A DNA stretch of 52,462 nucleotides from the NCBI GenBank assembly GCA_018268955.1, contig JAFDVO010000046.1:1-52462 (forward strand), in the 5' to 3' direction. Both the position numbers and the translations under genes were made by a program. The notes below the pieces were generated by a model. The model did no database searches, was not told the origin of the DNA, and saw only the letters and a program-made list of their open reading frames with translations. Shown here one piece after another: positions 1 through 7,388 of this stretch; position 1 is the stretch's first letter; every line of letters begins with the position of its first letter. The stretch comes from Acidobacteriota bacterium. Its GTDB lineage: Bacteria; Acidobacteriota; Vicinamibacteria; Vicinamibacterales; CAVVIG01.

Positions 1-8
1 CTATTTAG

Positions 9-182
9 CAACTACACCTAGGCGTCTCGCGGTTCACGGTACGCTCCTGGCGCCTGAAGGGTGTCGGCCCGCGGTTCTTGAAGATGGGCCGCGCGGTTCG
101 CTACCGACCGCAGGACGTGGACGATTATGAACGGCAGGCCCTCGTCGAGACGCAAGCAGCACCCGATCACACGTCGATGTGA
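9..182 (+). pseudogene. excisionase/AlpA-like helix-turn-helix fragment
   Basis: Reading the frame that ends in TGA at 180-182 gives a typical MerR-like DNA-binding domain of the excisionase/AlpA (HTH_17) type: a LGVSRFTVRSW helix-turn-helix, then FLKMGRAVRYRPQDVDDY, the wing and closing helix of this family. Such proteins direct excision of integrative elements, and this one lies just upstream of a tyrosine recombinase in the same orientation, the usual order. An in-frame TAG at 6-8 interrupts the reading just before the domain, and no credible start codon follows it. The gene is therefore broken, frameshifted near the window edge, or begins left of the window in another frame. Family assignment is fairly secure; functional state is unknown. 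Confidence 0.55.
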
Positions 183-303
183 TCAGCTGCTTGCAGTGAG
201 ACGCCGCTGGCACGCTTGCCCAACGTAACGGTGCTTATTGGTTCCGCGCTGCACGCGAAGTCGATTCGCGGGTGGCCGCGCACTGTCTCGATGGGAGAAC
301 GCT

Positions 304-1395
304 ATGGCACTTTGGAAACGCGGACGTCGCTACTGGACGCAAGTGATGATTCACGGCGTTCGCATCCGTCGGCCGCTCTGCCCGCCAGGATCAAGTCGTG
401 CGACAACGAAGTGGCAGGAAGCGATCCAACTCGAAAAGGATCTCATCCGAGTCGGCTTGGAAGGCAAGCTGGGAACTCACTCGGCTCCCACCAGACTGTT
501 CGACGCGTGCGAGAAGTACTTGACTGCGAAAGAGGCGACCGCTCACACAAAGCGCGCGGTCGAATTTGATCGCGAGCGTCTCGAGGTGGTCAAGCGGTAC
601 CTTGGCGACGTCAAGCTCTCGGCGATCTCCCGCGAAGTGATCGAGGGATTCCAGGCGAAGCGACGCCTCGACGGTGCGAGCAATCGGACCGTCAACATGG
701 ACGTCGGGGTACTGCGCCGGGTGCTGAAGCGATTCAAGCACTGGCACCGGCTCGAAGACGACGTGAAGATGTTGACCGAATCGGGCGGCTCGCCAATCGG
801 CCGAGTGCTTACCGACGAAGATCGGGAGCGTCTCTTCAAGGTCGCAGCGAGCAATGCCGAATGGCAGCACGTGTACTGCGCTGCAGTGCTCGCGGCGAAT
901 ACCTCGATGCGCGGCGTGGAAATCAAGCACCTTCGCCGTAAGGACGTGGACCTCGACGCGAAGGCCCTGCACATTCGGAAGAGCAAGAACGAGGGAAGTA
1001 AACGCATTTTGCCGCTGAACGACACGGCGCTCGACGCCGTCAAGACGATGATCGCGCGAGCTGACCAGCTTGGCCACACAGACCAGAGCCACTACTTGTG
1101 GTGCGCCAACCAGCACCACAAGTTCGACCCAACGCAGCCGGCGTCGAAATGGGACACCGCCTGGCATGCTCTACGCGACGCTGCTGGCCTGTCTGGCCTG
1201 CGCTTCCATGATCTCCGGCACACGGTCGTCACCAGGTTGCTCGAAGCCGGCGAACCAGACCATGTCGTCGAGTCGATAACTGGCCACCTCTCGCGTCGGA
1301 TGCTTGAGCACTATTCGCATATTCGGTTGTCGGCGAAGAAAAAGGCCCTGGACCGGTTGGCCGAGCGTGGACAGTCGGCGGCATCTGCGAAGTGA
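304..1395 (+). CDS. tyrosine recombinase / phage-type integrase
   Basis: A 363-residue site-specific recombinase that would integrate and excise the surrounding element. The start at ATG 304 is preferred because a GGGAGA ribosome site sits 7-8 bases upstream; an in-frame GTG at 238 would add 22 unlikely residues. The N-terminal part (about 60-150) is a SAM-like core-binding domain. The catalytic domain shows the full active-site set: R203 (SMRGVEIKHL), a beta-hairpin lysine at K226 or K228, H302 and R305 (FHDLRHT), H328 (TGHLS) and nucleophile Y337 (LEHYSHI). It follows an excisionase-like fragment and is followed, with a 4-base overlap, by a metallopeptidase gene. GC is lower than in the genes to the right, which fits horizontal transfer. 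Confidence 0.93.
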   Translation: MALWKRGRRYWTQVMIHGVRIRRPLCPPGSSRATTKWQEAIQLEKDLIRVGLEGKLGTHSAPTRLFDACEKYLTAKEATAHTKRAVEFDRERLEVVKRYLGDVKLSAISREVIEGFQAKRRLDGASNRTVNMDVGVLRRVLKRFKHWHRLEDDVKMLTESGGSPIGRVLTDEDRERLFKVAASNAEWQHVYCAAVLAANTSMRGVEIKHLRRKDVDLDAKALHIRKSKNEGSKRILPLNDTALDAVKTMIARADQLGHTDQSHYLWCANQHHKFDPTQPASKWDTAWHALRDAAGLSGLRFHDLRHTVVTRLLEAGEPDHVVESITGHLSRRMLEHYSHIRLSAKKKALDRLAERGQSAASAK

Positions 1396-2528
1396 CGCCG
1401 GCGGCTCGAATCAATAGAGAATCGCTCTTGAGCCTGCGCAATGTAGCAACGGATGGCGCGACGTTCGATGGCAGTGAACAAATGGCCACAACTCCACCGG
1501 AAGTTCTATTCCACCGCCGCTTTCAACGCCTGCGCCGCCAGGAAGACCGCGAGCTGTACCGAGGAAAAGCAGACCTCGATCGTCTGCCCGGTGAGCCACT
1601 TCCGGTGAAGCTACTTGAAGACCTGCAGACCATGCTCAACGCAGCCTTGGCAGGCGAGCAGGATGTTCCAGAGCACGCGGATCACGATCCGTTTCACTTC
1701 GACTACGTCGATTCTGATGAGCCAAATGCGCTGGCGCTTTGTGGCGACGGGCACTCGTTCATCGGAGTGACGATCCCGTTGCTGGACAGACTGTGGCAGT
1801 CCGCCAGCAGAGTGGCCGACTCAGCGGACGTAGCGACGCTGCTGAACATGCAGCTGTCGGAAGCCGAACGAACATCAATGAACGTTCAACAACGCATCGC
1901 TGTTGGGGTGTTCCGCCTGGAATTGCTGTTTATCGTGCTCCATGAATGGACTCACGTCGTCCACGGGCATGTGCGACCAGACGATGCCGGATTCGCGAAC
2001 GAGGTCCTGGCGCGCAACGATGGCAACATCGAGCAACAAGCGCGAGAGTCTGATGCTGATGGATACGCGGCGTATCACATGTTGGAGAACATCATCAACG
2101 GGCCAGAGCGCGCGCACGTTGTGTCCGTGCTTGCGATGGGCGACAAGACCGTCGATGTTCAGGAGAAGCTGCTGCTGTGCTGCTTCATCATCGCAGTGGC
2201 CGCGTATCTGTTCACATGCGAACCCCAAGAGGTTAATTCTGAAACTGCATACACCTTTCAGCATCCGCCACAGGCGTTGCGGATGAATCTGCTGATGAAA
2301 AGCGTAAAGACGTGGTGTTACCAGAATCGGCAGACGCTGCACGAATGGCTGACGCTCCAGCCGTTTCAGCGGCTGATGAATTTGGTTGCGACTGCGACGT
2401 GGGGCATGAACGGCGGCGATGACTGGTCAGAGCAGATTCGGTTTCTGAAGTCGCCCGATGGAATGGCTTACGCCGAAAGGGTTGAAGTGGCGCTCATCGA
2501 GCAGATCAAGCAGGGATATCGGAATTGA
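1392..2528 (+). CDS. gluzincin-type metallopeptidase, possibly Lit-like (peptidase U49)
   Basis: A 378-residue cytosolic-looking protein with no signal peptide. The visible motif is a zinc site: H184-E185-W-T-H188 in IVLHEWTHVVHGH, followed 31 residues later by E219 in ESDAD, a downstream glutamate typical of gluzincin proteases. The HExxH plus ExDAD layout resembles M48 and ImmA/IrrE proteins and also the phage-exclusion protease Lit (peptidase U49), but I cannot separate these by eye. GTG at 1392 overlaps the integrase stop (GTGA), which suggests translational coupling; ATG 1482 is an alternative start. A hydrophobic stretch around residues 255-275 (LLLCCFIIAVAAYLF) could be a buried helix or one membrane segment. 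Its place between an integrase and an Abi gene makes a defence role plausible, though this is inferred. Confidence 0.72.
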   Translation: MTPAARINRESLLSLRNVATDGATFDGSEQMATTPPEVLFHRRFQRLRRQEDRELYRGKADLDRLPGEPLPVKLLEDLQTMLNAALAGEQDVPEHADHDPFHFDYVDSDEPNALALCGDGHSFIGVTIPLLDRLWQSASRVADSADVATLLNMQLSEAERTSMNVQQRIAVGVFRLELLFIVLHEWTHVVHGHVRPDDAGFANEVLARNDGNIEQQARESDADGYAAYHMLENIINGPERAHVVSVLAMGDKTVDVQEKLLLCCFIIAVAAYLFTCEPQEVNSETAYTFQHPPQALRMNLLMKSVKTWCYQNRQTLHEWLTLQPFQRLMNLVATATWGMNGGDDWSEQIRFLKSPDGMAYAERVEVALIEQIKQGYRN

Positions 2529-3477
2529 CCTCCCGACTCGCTAGCTGACCGGGATTTCTGTCGTGCGCTTCGTACAAGAACACACCGACTGTGGTAGCCA
2601 AATGAACGATGAGCCGCGCGTGATGCATGTCGAGTCCTTTGTGAGCCGCATCCTTGCCGTGTCCGGTTCCGAAGGCGTTTCTGAGTTCGGCAAGGCTCTG
2701 TCCGGCAGACGAGAGGTTATTGACAAGGCGAACAACCGTGCCCTCCCACTTGCCCTTGTCCTCGATCCCGTCTGGAACAATCGGCAAGCTCTTCACGGTC
2801 AGTTTCACGAGCGCGGGCAGGTCGTCGTCCTTCGGCAAATCAGTTCCACGTTCCTTCAGAATCGTGCGGCAAACAGTCTCGATGAATTCCTTCGCCGTCC
2901 CGATCGCGAGCTCGAGATCTCCGGACAGCGCCGCCTCCATGCGAGTGACCTGCTTGGCCACGTAGTTGCCGAGCGTCTCGGCGACGGCTCGCGCGTCAGC
3001 GACGGCAGCAGCGGGAATCAGGTTTATTCGCCGGCCGCCATAGATGGGATGACTTCCCACTGTGTTGACCACCGCGATTTCCCACCCCTCCGGCGCCAAG
3101 TGTCTATTGCATACCTCGAGGAACGCCTCGCGCTCGCCGGCATCTCCTCGGATAATCGGGTGGACCATCTCGCCAAGGAACTGAAGAAATGCGTCGTCGG
3201 GAACATGCAGAAGATTGAGTCGGCGATCGGTCCAGAACCAGCCGTCATCCCAGTCGCGGTTATTGACCCGGTGCTGCCAAACGTCAGCGGCCATATCCGG
3301 AAACTCGCGCGTCCGGTAGTCGGTTGTCGGAAGCGACTTCAGGTCGAACATCCGAGAGAGGAAGGAAACTTCGTCCAGTCTGCCGCTCGGATCGAAGTTG
3401 CGGAGCCGGAGTTCGTCGGCAATGTTGCGCCGCGTTGGCTCTGCAATCTGATTCGGACGATTGATCCCGTTTCCCAT
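2506..3477 (-). CDS. abortive-infection protein, AbiJ-like N-terminus with Abi C-terminal domain
   Basis: A 323-residue protein with two recognisable parts. Residues about 30-130 match the AbiJ N-terminal domain type 3: GRLDEVSFLSRMFDL, then VWQHRVNNRDWDD, then FLQFLGEMVHPIIR. Residues about 180-310 match the Abi C-terminal domain (PF14355): LAIGTAKEFIETVCRTIL, then LAELRNAFGTGHG and an alpha-helical tail. Proteins of this kind stop phage growth by killing or arresting the infected cell; the toxic activity of this subtype is not established. It is convergent with the metallopeptidase gene, and their 3' ends overlap by 23 bases. No strong ribosome site precedes ATG 3477. Direct GTGTCA repeats 68-84 bases upstream may be an operator. 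Confidence 0.85.
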   Translation of the reverse strand: MGNGINRPNQIAEPTRRNIADELRLRNFDPSGRLDEVSFLSRMFDLKSLPTTDYRTREFPDMAADVWQHRVNNRDWDDGWFWTDRRLNLLHVPDDAFLQFLGEMVHPIIRGDAGEREAFLEVCNRHLAPEGWEIAVVNTVGSHPIYGGRRINLIPAAAVADARAVAETLGNYVAKQVTRMEAALSGDLELAIGTAKEFIETVCRTILKERGTDLPKDDDLPALVKLTVKSLPIVPDGIEDKGKWEGTVVRLVNNLSSAGQSLAELRNAFGTGHGKDAAHKGLDMHHARLIVHLATTVGVFLYEAHDRNPGQLASREVNSDIPA

Positions 3478-3544
3478 GATGCAACGGGAGAGCGTAATAC
3501 GTGCGGGCCGTCGGTTCCAGCCGGCGTAAGTGAAGGTTCCTCTT

Positions 3545-3561
3545 GTGTCAGAACCGTGTCA
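3545..3561 (-). promoter_or_regulatory. GTGTCA direct repeats upstream of the Abi gene
   Basis: GTGTCA occurs at 3545-3550 and again at 3556-3561, exactly 11 bases apart, with a related CTGTCA at 3589-3594. An 11-base period places both copies on the same DNA face, as for a repressor or activator site. It lies upstream of the Abi start at 3477. I see no clear -10/-35 pair, so this is only a candidate. Confidence 0.25.
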
Positions 3562-3604
3562 CATGCTCCCCGAAACCCTCGTCCAATACTGTCATTTACG
3601 GGGA

Positions 3605-3648
3605 CACTCCGACGCACATTAATGTTGCGTAAGTCGTTGGTCGGAGTG
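3605..3648. repeat. nested inverted repeat near the element boundary
   Basis: CACTCCGAC (3605-3613) and GTCGGAGTG (3640-3648) form perfect 9-base arms. The loop contains the 10-base palindrome ACATTAATGT (3616-3625). It lies between the Abi promoter region and the tRNA-Ser half gene. It could be a recombinase arm site, a transcription terminator or a regulator site; the sequence alone does not decide. Confidence 0.5.
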
Positions 3649-3694
3649 GCGTTGGTGGGGTTTGGTGTGCGTCAGCACGCGCGAACCGATTCGA

Positions 3695-3733
3695 TTTCCA
3701 AGCGTGCTCCTTCAACCACTCGGACATCTCTCC
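3695..3733 (-). tRNA. truncated tRNA-Ser(GGA), 5' half; likely attachment-site scar
   Basis: On the minus strand, from 3733, the sequence is a bacterial serine tRNA up to the anticodon loop: acceptor strand GGAGAGA, TG, a D arm TCC...GGA, then CACGC and the loop TTGGAAA with anticodon GGA (3699-3697). The expected 3' stem strand GCGTG, the long variable arm, the TTCGA T-loop and the closing TCTCTCC are absent; unrelated sequence begins right after the loop. Integrases often cross over in tRNA anticodon loops, so this break is best read as one end of the integrated element carrying the recombinase at 304. No matching 3' half lies in the window, so the other end is presumably left of position 1. 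Confidence 0.62.
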
Positions 3734-4277
3734 GCACGAGTGGGGGACTGACAGTTTACCGGACCAGGGACGCCCACTCAACCGCGGACTGTTGTGTGAG
3801 CTGACGTCACCTCCACGGGCCGGCAGGAGCAAGGGACTCACCGGTGCTCTGCGCACCAGCGTCACACCCGGGCGGCGAGCGTACCTGACCACGTCGAAAT
3901 GCTGGGCTTTTTGAAAACGACTGAGATGAGCATGAACCGATAGACGTCGCGCGAGGCGGCGGCTTTCCGGCACTCAGCGCCTCGTGGGGCCACAGTGCAG
4001 CCTGATACTGGGCGCTTTCGTGATTCCCGAATTGCTCCCTCTCTGCTTTTGGCATGCGAGTCTGGAGATGGACGACAGGACGCCGGTCACTCGCTCTTCA
4101 GGACCGAGACGCGGGCAGTTGCCACCGACGCAGACGCCCGCACGGCCTTCCGCGTTACTGGTCCTTTCTCTCTCCCGGCATCATCGTGAGCCGCTGGATG
4201 GCGCTGGGACCGTTGAAACGTGAGGGCGAACGGCGTGCGGCGCCTCTCACCATTGTGGCGATTCAGACGGTGCGCCC
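3734..4277. other. stretch without a recognisable gene
   Basis: About 540 bases to the right of the tRNA-Ser fragment hold no open frame that resembles a protein. Short overlapping frames exist on both strands, but none has a ribosome site plus a family-like sequence. One of them ends in TGA at 4279-4281, overlapping the ATG of the next small gene as ATGA, so a decayed upstream partner is possible. The region most likely represents degraded DNA at the edge of the element. Confidence 0.4.
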
Positions 4278-4406
4278 ATGACCGACCGCCTTCAGCACCT
4301 GACGTGGTTTGCTGGCGTTTCAGTGGTGGCGTTCCTCGTTCCACTGGTCTTCTCGTCGTGGCTGGGGCTTCAGCACGACGCCCACTACCTGGTGTACGGA
4401 GGTTGA
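4278..4406 (+). pseudogene. 42-residue membrane-protein N-terminus, probably truncated
   Basis: ATG 4278 opens a short frame encoding 42 residues with one clear transmembrane helix (WFAGVSVVAFLVPLVFSSWL) and a HDAHYLVY tail before TGA at 4404. The sequence resembles the first helix of longer multi-pass membrane proteins, which normally continue into a second helix after LVY. Here the frame stops immediately, so I read it as a broken remnant, possibly of another CPBP-type protein like the one 236 bases downstream. No good ribosome site is visible. Confidence 0.35.
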
Positions 4407-4641
4407 TGCCATGGATCCGCACGTGGGCGGCGTGGTGATCGCACGGGAATCCCGCAGTCAGGTCTCCTCCCGGGCACCGGAAAGCCGACAGCTGCTGCGC
4501 CGCACTCGCGTCTGTGCCTGCGTTCCCGAGGGTACGGCAAATGCTGTCTCCACCGCGTTGCGGCTGCCGCACGTCTGTTAACCGCCCAACCGGGCGCCGC
4601 TGGAGCAGCCGGTCACCCGTCACTGAGGAGCGAGGGCTGTC

Positions 4642-5643
4642 ATGTCGATCCTCAAGAAGCATCCGCTGGTCGCGTACTACCTCCTGACATTCACGCTCTC
4701 ATGGAGCGGCTTCCTGCTGTTCGTCGGGCCCGGCGCGCTGGTCAACACCAACTGGCAGGCGCAGGGGACGTTCGTCTCTGCGGTCCTCGCAATGCTGGCC
4801 GGCCCGAGCGTCGCCGGCTTGCTGTTGACCGGGCTGCTCGATGGGCGCGCGGGCTATCGTGACCTGGTCGCGCGTCTCCGCACGTGGCGCGTCGAGGCTC
4901 GGTGGTATGCCGTCGCGCTGCTTCCCGCCCCGATTCTCTCCGCTGGAATCCTGATGATGCTGTCCCTGCCGGCACCGCTCCTCTCAAACGAGGACAGGGC
5001 GGCGGTTGCGCTGGGCGGTCTCGGCGCCGCCCTGACGACCATCCTCGAAGAGATTGGCTGGACCGGCTTCGTCGTGCCGAGGCTCCGGCGTCGCCACTCC
5101 GTCCCGATAACCGGCCTCATCGTCGGCGTGCTGTGGGGTCTGTGGCACTTCCTGCAGCAGATCTTCATAGGCGGGACGTATGCCGACGGAATCCCACTGC
5201 TTGCGTTCGTCACGCTGTCCACCGCGGCCGCAGTCGCAAACCTCACCGCGTACCGCGTGCTGATGGTGTGGGTGTACGACCGCACCAGGAGCCTGCTTGT
5301 GACGACGGTGATGCACGGGATGCTGACGGCGACCACGATCTTCTGGTTCGCCCCGGTCGCCACAGGCACCCTGTTCCTCGCCAACGTGTGGCTCATGGCC
5401 GCCGCGATGTGGCTCCTGGTCGCCGCGGTCGCTGCCGTCGAGGGATGGCTGACGTTCGGCCACACGAACCCGTTCCGAGGGGCGGACGGCCGCGTCCTCA
5501 GCAACAGCGTCGCTCATCCCGGTCGGACGCCGCGACCACTGGGTGCCGCCGGAGACGAGCGTGGCCTACTTCGACGCGCTGAGAGCGCCGTTCAAGAAGC
5601 TCGTCTGGTTCGACGACTCGGCGCACGAGGCGTTCGTCGATGA
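4642..5643 (+). CDS. CPBP family intramembrane glutamic protease (CAAX-protease-like), odd C-terminus
   Basis: Multi-pass inner-membrane protein of the CPBP (Abi/Rce1-like) family. A strong GAGGAGCGAGG ribosome site precedes ATG 4642. The family motifs are present in order: EEIGWTGF (EExxxR-type box, with W-T in place of the usual R), GLWHFLQQ and a final MHG histidine helix. Members cleave prenylated or other membrane substrates, or act in bacteriocin immunity; the substrate here is unknown. The true family domain ends near residue 280 (FGHTNPF). The remaining roughly 50 residues are read out of frame through the remnant of an alpha/beta hydrolase gene, so the C-terminus is an artefact of a deletion fusion and may be unstructured. 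Confidence 0.85.
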   Translation: MSILKKHPLVAYYLLTFTLSWSGFLLFVGPGALVNTNWQAQGTFVSAVLAMLAGPSVAGLLLTGLLDGRAGYRDLVARLRTWRVEARWYAVALLPAPILSAGILMMLSLPAPLLSNEDRAAVALGGLGAALTTILEEIGWTGFVVPRLRRRHSVPITGLIVGVLWGLWHFLQQIFIGGTYADGIPLLAFVTLSTAAAVANLTAYRVLMVWVYDRTRSLLVTTVMHGMLTATTIFWFAPVATGTLFLANVWLMAAAMWLLVAAVAAVEGWLTFGHTNPFRGADGRVLSNSVAHPGRTPRPLGAAGDERGLLRRAESAVQEARLVRRLGARGVRR

Positions 5644-5743
5644 ACCCGGGAAGTTCAACGCCACCATGCTGGAACTGGTGAGACCGCTCGCCATCGTGCC
5701 GGTCACCGCGAGCGCACCGCCACGTTTGCCGCTCAGCGCCTGA
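5507..5743 (+). pseudogene. alpha/beta hydrolase C-terminal remnant
   Basis: In a frame different from the CPBP gene, the sequence reads SLIPVGRRDHWVPPETSVAY, then LVWFDDSAHEAFVDEP and a closing helix before TGA at 5741. This is the C-terminal end of an alpha/beta hydrolase: the GRRDHWVP loop carries the catalytic aspartate and SAHEAF the catalytic histidine. The nucleophile half of the enzyme is missing, and there is no start or ribosome site at the junction. A deletion seems to have joined the end of the CPBP gene to the end of a neighbouring hydrolase gene. Confidence 0.7.
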
Positions 5744-5758
5744 CTCAGCGTTCAGGCG

Positions 5759-7306
5759 TCACTGGGAGTTCGCACGGCTCGGCAGTCGATCCCGGACGGC
5801 GAGCAGCACGTCCGCTGCTGACCCGCTCGCGTCAACGTGCGGCCACGCCACGGCCCCGGTCACTCGGTGCTGCTGCAGGCGCACGACAGCGGCATCGGCG
5901 TCAGACGCGTCGTGCTGCCGCTGTGCCACCCGCGACACGAGCACCGCCTCTGGCGCCTCGAGCCACAGGCCGGCGAACGGCACGCCGCACTCCCGTGCGC
6001 AGCGCTCGACCGCCGCGCGTTCGTCCGCACGGGCGAACACCGCGTCGACCACTGCGCTGTGCCCCTGCCCGACCACCACCGCGGCGCGCGCCAGAATGGC
6101 ATCGTACACGCGCACCGACATCTCAGCGGTGTATGCCTCGGGGCCGAGCCGCTGCGCCGCAGGCACACCGCACATCTGCTTCCGGATCTCGTCGCTGCGG
6201 ATCACCACCGCACCGGGCACTGGACCGACGTTCGGCGCGACGCCGAACGCCACGGTGGACTTCCCCGTCCCGGACAGGCCGCCAATCGCAACCAGCGACG
6301 CTCCCGGCGGCCCGAGGAACGCTCGCGCCATCACGAGGTACTCGCGCGCCAGTGCTTCGAGTTCACCGCGGGCGGCCGTGTCGGCCTGCAGGCGCGCCGC
6401 TGTCGCACTGGTCTTCGCCCGCACGGCTGCCCGGCACGACAGAAACAGCGGCAACAATGCCAGTCCGTCGAACACACCCGCCGTGGAGAGGTACGCGTTC
6501 CAGACGACATTCGCGTGCCGCGGGAGGCCGCGCCGCCACAGGTCCATCAGCAGGAACGCCAGGTCATAGAGGACGTCGGCGCAGGCGATCCGATCGTCGA
6601 ACTCGATGCAGTCGAAGAGCGTGGGCGCGCCCTCGTGAAGGACGATGTTGCGGAGGTGGAGGTCGCCGTGGCCATGACGCACGAATCCTGCCGCACGGCG
6701 TCCCTCGAGCAGCGACGCGCACCGCGCAAGTTCCCGACGCGCACACGCGGTCAGCTCCTCGCACCCACCCGCGTCGAGGATATCCGCGCCCTGGTCGGCA
6801 AACCCCGCAGCATTGCCGTCGATCACCCACAACATGCCCGCGGTGCCGCCGTGATCCGGTCGTGTCTCAGCCGAGGCGTGACACCGCGCAACGGCAGCCG
6901 CGAGCGCCGGCATGAGCGACACATCAAGGCGACCGGCGGCCGCCAGGCGATCGAACAGCGCGTCCTGCGGAAACCGCTGCATCACGACGACCCAGTCGAC
7001 CGGCTCGCCGCGTCCACCAAGCGCGAGCGATCCGTCGGCCTCGCGCGTGACCGGCAGCACGCCGTGGTACAGCGTCGGCGCCGTCCGGCGATTCAGGCGC
7101 ACTTCGGCCTCGCACATCAGGCGACGGCGGTCGGGCGTGGAGAAATCGAGATAATCGAAGAGGACCGCCCGCTTCAACTTGTACGCGACCGGACCGGCGA
7201 GGAACACGACCGCACTGTGCGTGTCGATCCGCTCGACCTCGGCACCCCCATGGGTGCAGGCATCCGCGAGGAAGGCGATGACGGCTGACTGGTCTCCGGT
7301 CACCAT
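5759..7306 (-). CDS. bifunctional aminoglycoside-phosphotransferase-fold / P-loop ATP-binding protein
   Basis: A 515-residue cytosolic protein with two kinase-type domains. Residues about 25-320 have the aminoglycoside/choline kinase fold: HGDLHLRN (213-220, catalytic D215) and FDCIEFDD (231-238, metal-binding). Residues about 335-500 form an AAA/gluconate-kinase-like P-loop domain: Walker A GLSGTGKST (343-351) and RSDEIRK (370-376). This two-domain protein is widespread (COG2187 plus COG0645), but its substrate is not known, so the antibiotic-resistance name should not be taken literally. ATG 7306 has a GGGGCGAGAG tract upstream. It follows the signalling operon on the same strand after an 82-base gap and may be cotranscribed. 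Confidence 0.85.
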   Translation of the reverse strand: MVTGDQSAVIAFLADACTHGGAEVERIDTHSAVVFLAGPVAYKLKRAVLFDYLDFSTPDRRRLMCEAEVRLNRRTAPTLYHGVLPVTREADGSLALGGRGEPVDWVVVMQRFPQDALFDRLAAAGRLDVSLMPALAAAVARCHASAETRPDHGGTAGMLWVIDGNAAGFADQGADILDAGGCEELTACARRELARCASLLEGRRAAGFVRHGHGDLHLRNIVLHEGAPTLFDCIEFDDRIACADVLYDLAFLLMDLWRRGLPRHANVVWNAYLSTAGVFDGLALLPLFLSCRAAVRAKTSATAARLQADTAARGELEALAREYLVMARAFLGPPGASLVAIGGLSGTGKSTVAFGVAPNVGPVPGAVVIRSDEIRKQMCGVPAAQRLGPEAYTAEMSVRVYDAILARAAVVVGQGHSAVVDAVFARADERAAVERCARECGVPFAGLWLEAPEAVLVSRVAQRQHDASDADAAVVRLQQHRVTGAVAWPHVDASGSAADVLLAVRDRLPSRANSQ

Positions 7307-7388
7307 GGCTCTCGCCCCGCACTCCTGCTGAACGTTCCCGGGTCACGCCGCGTTGGCAGCCCTCTTCAGCTTCGCACGAGTCGAGGGC

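Noticed and set aside
208..220. GCACGCTTG at 210-218 as the partner attachment site of the tRNA-Ser scar
   Set aside because: The nine bases match the tRNA arm, but the copy is inverted relative to the fragment at 3695-3733. Integration produces direct repeats, so this is probably chance.
3596..3973. Minus-strand frame containing MSEWLKEHAWK as a protein
   Set aside because: That peptide is a well-known false translation of tRNA-Ser genes; it pointed to the tRNA half at 3695-3733 and is not a coding sequence.
4576..4592. GTTAACC...GCCCAAC as an integron attC site
   Set aside because: GTTAACC does not fit the GTTRRRY core, the order of the two boxes is wrong and no paired inner boxes are seen.
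5837..7288. Long plus-strand frame of 483 residues opposite the kinase-fold protein
   Set aside because: Composition is typical of an antisense shadow of a GC-rich gene, with no recognisable motif, while the minus-strand frame has complete kinase motifs.
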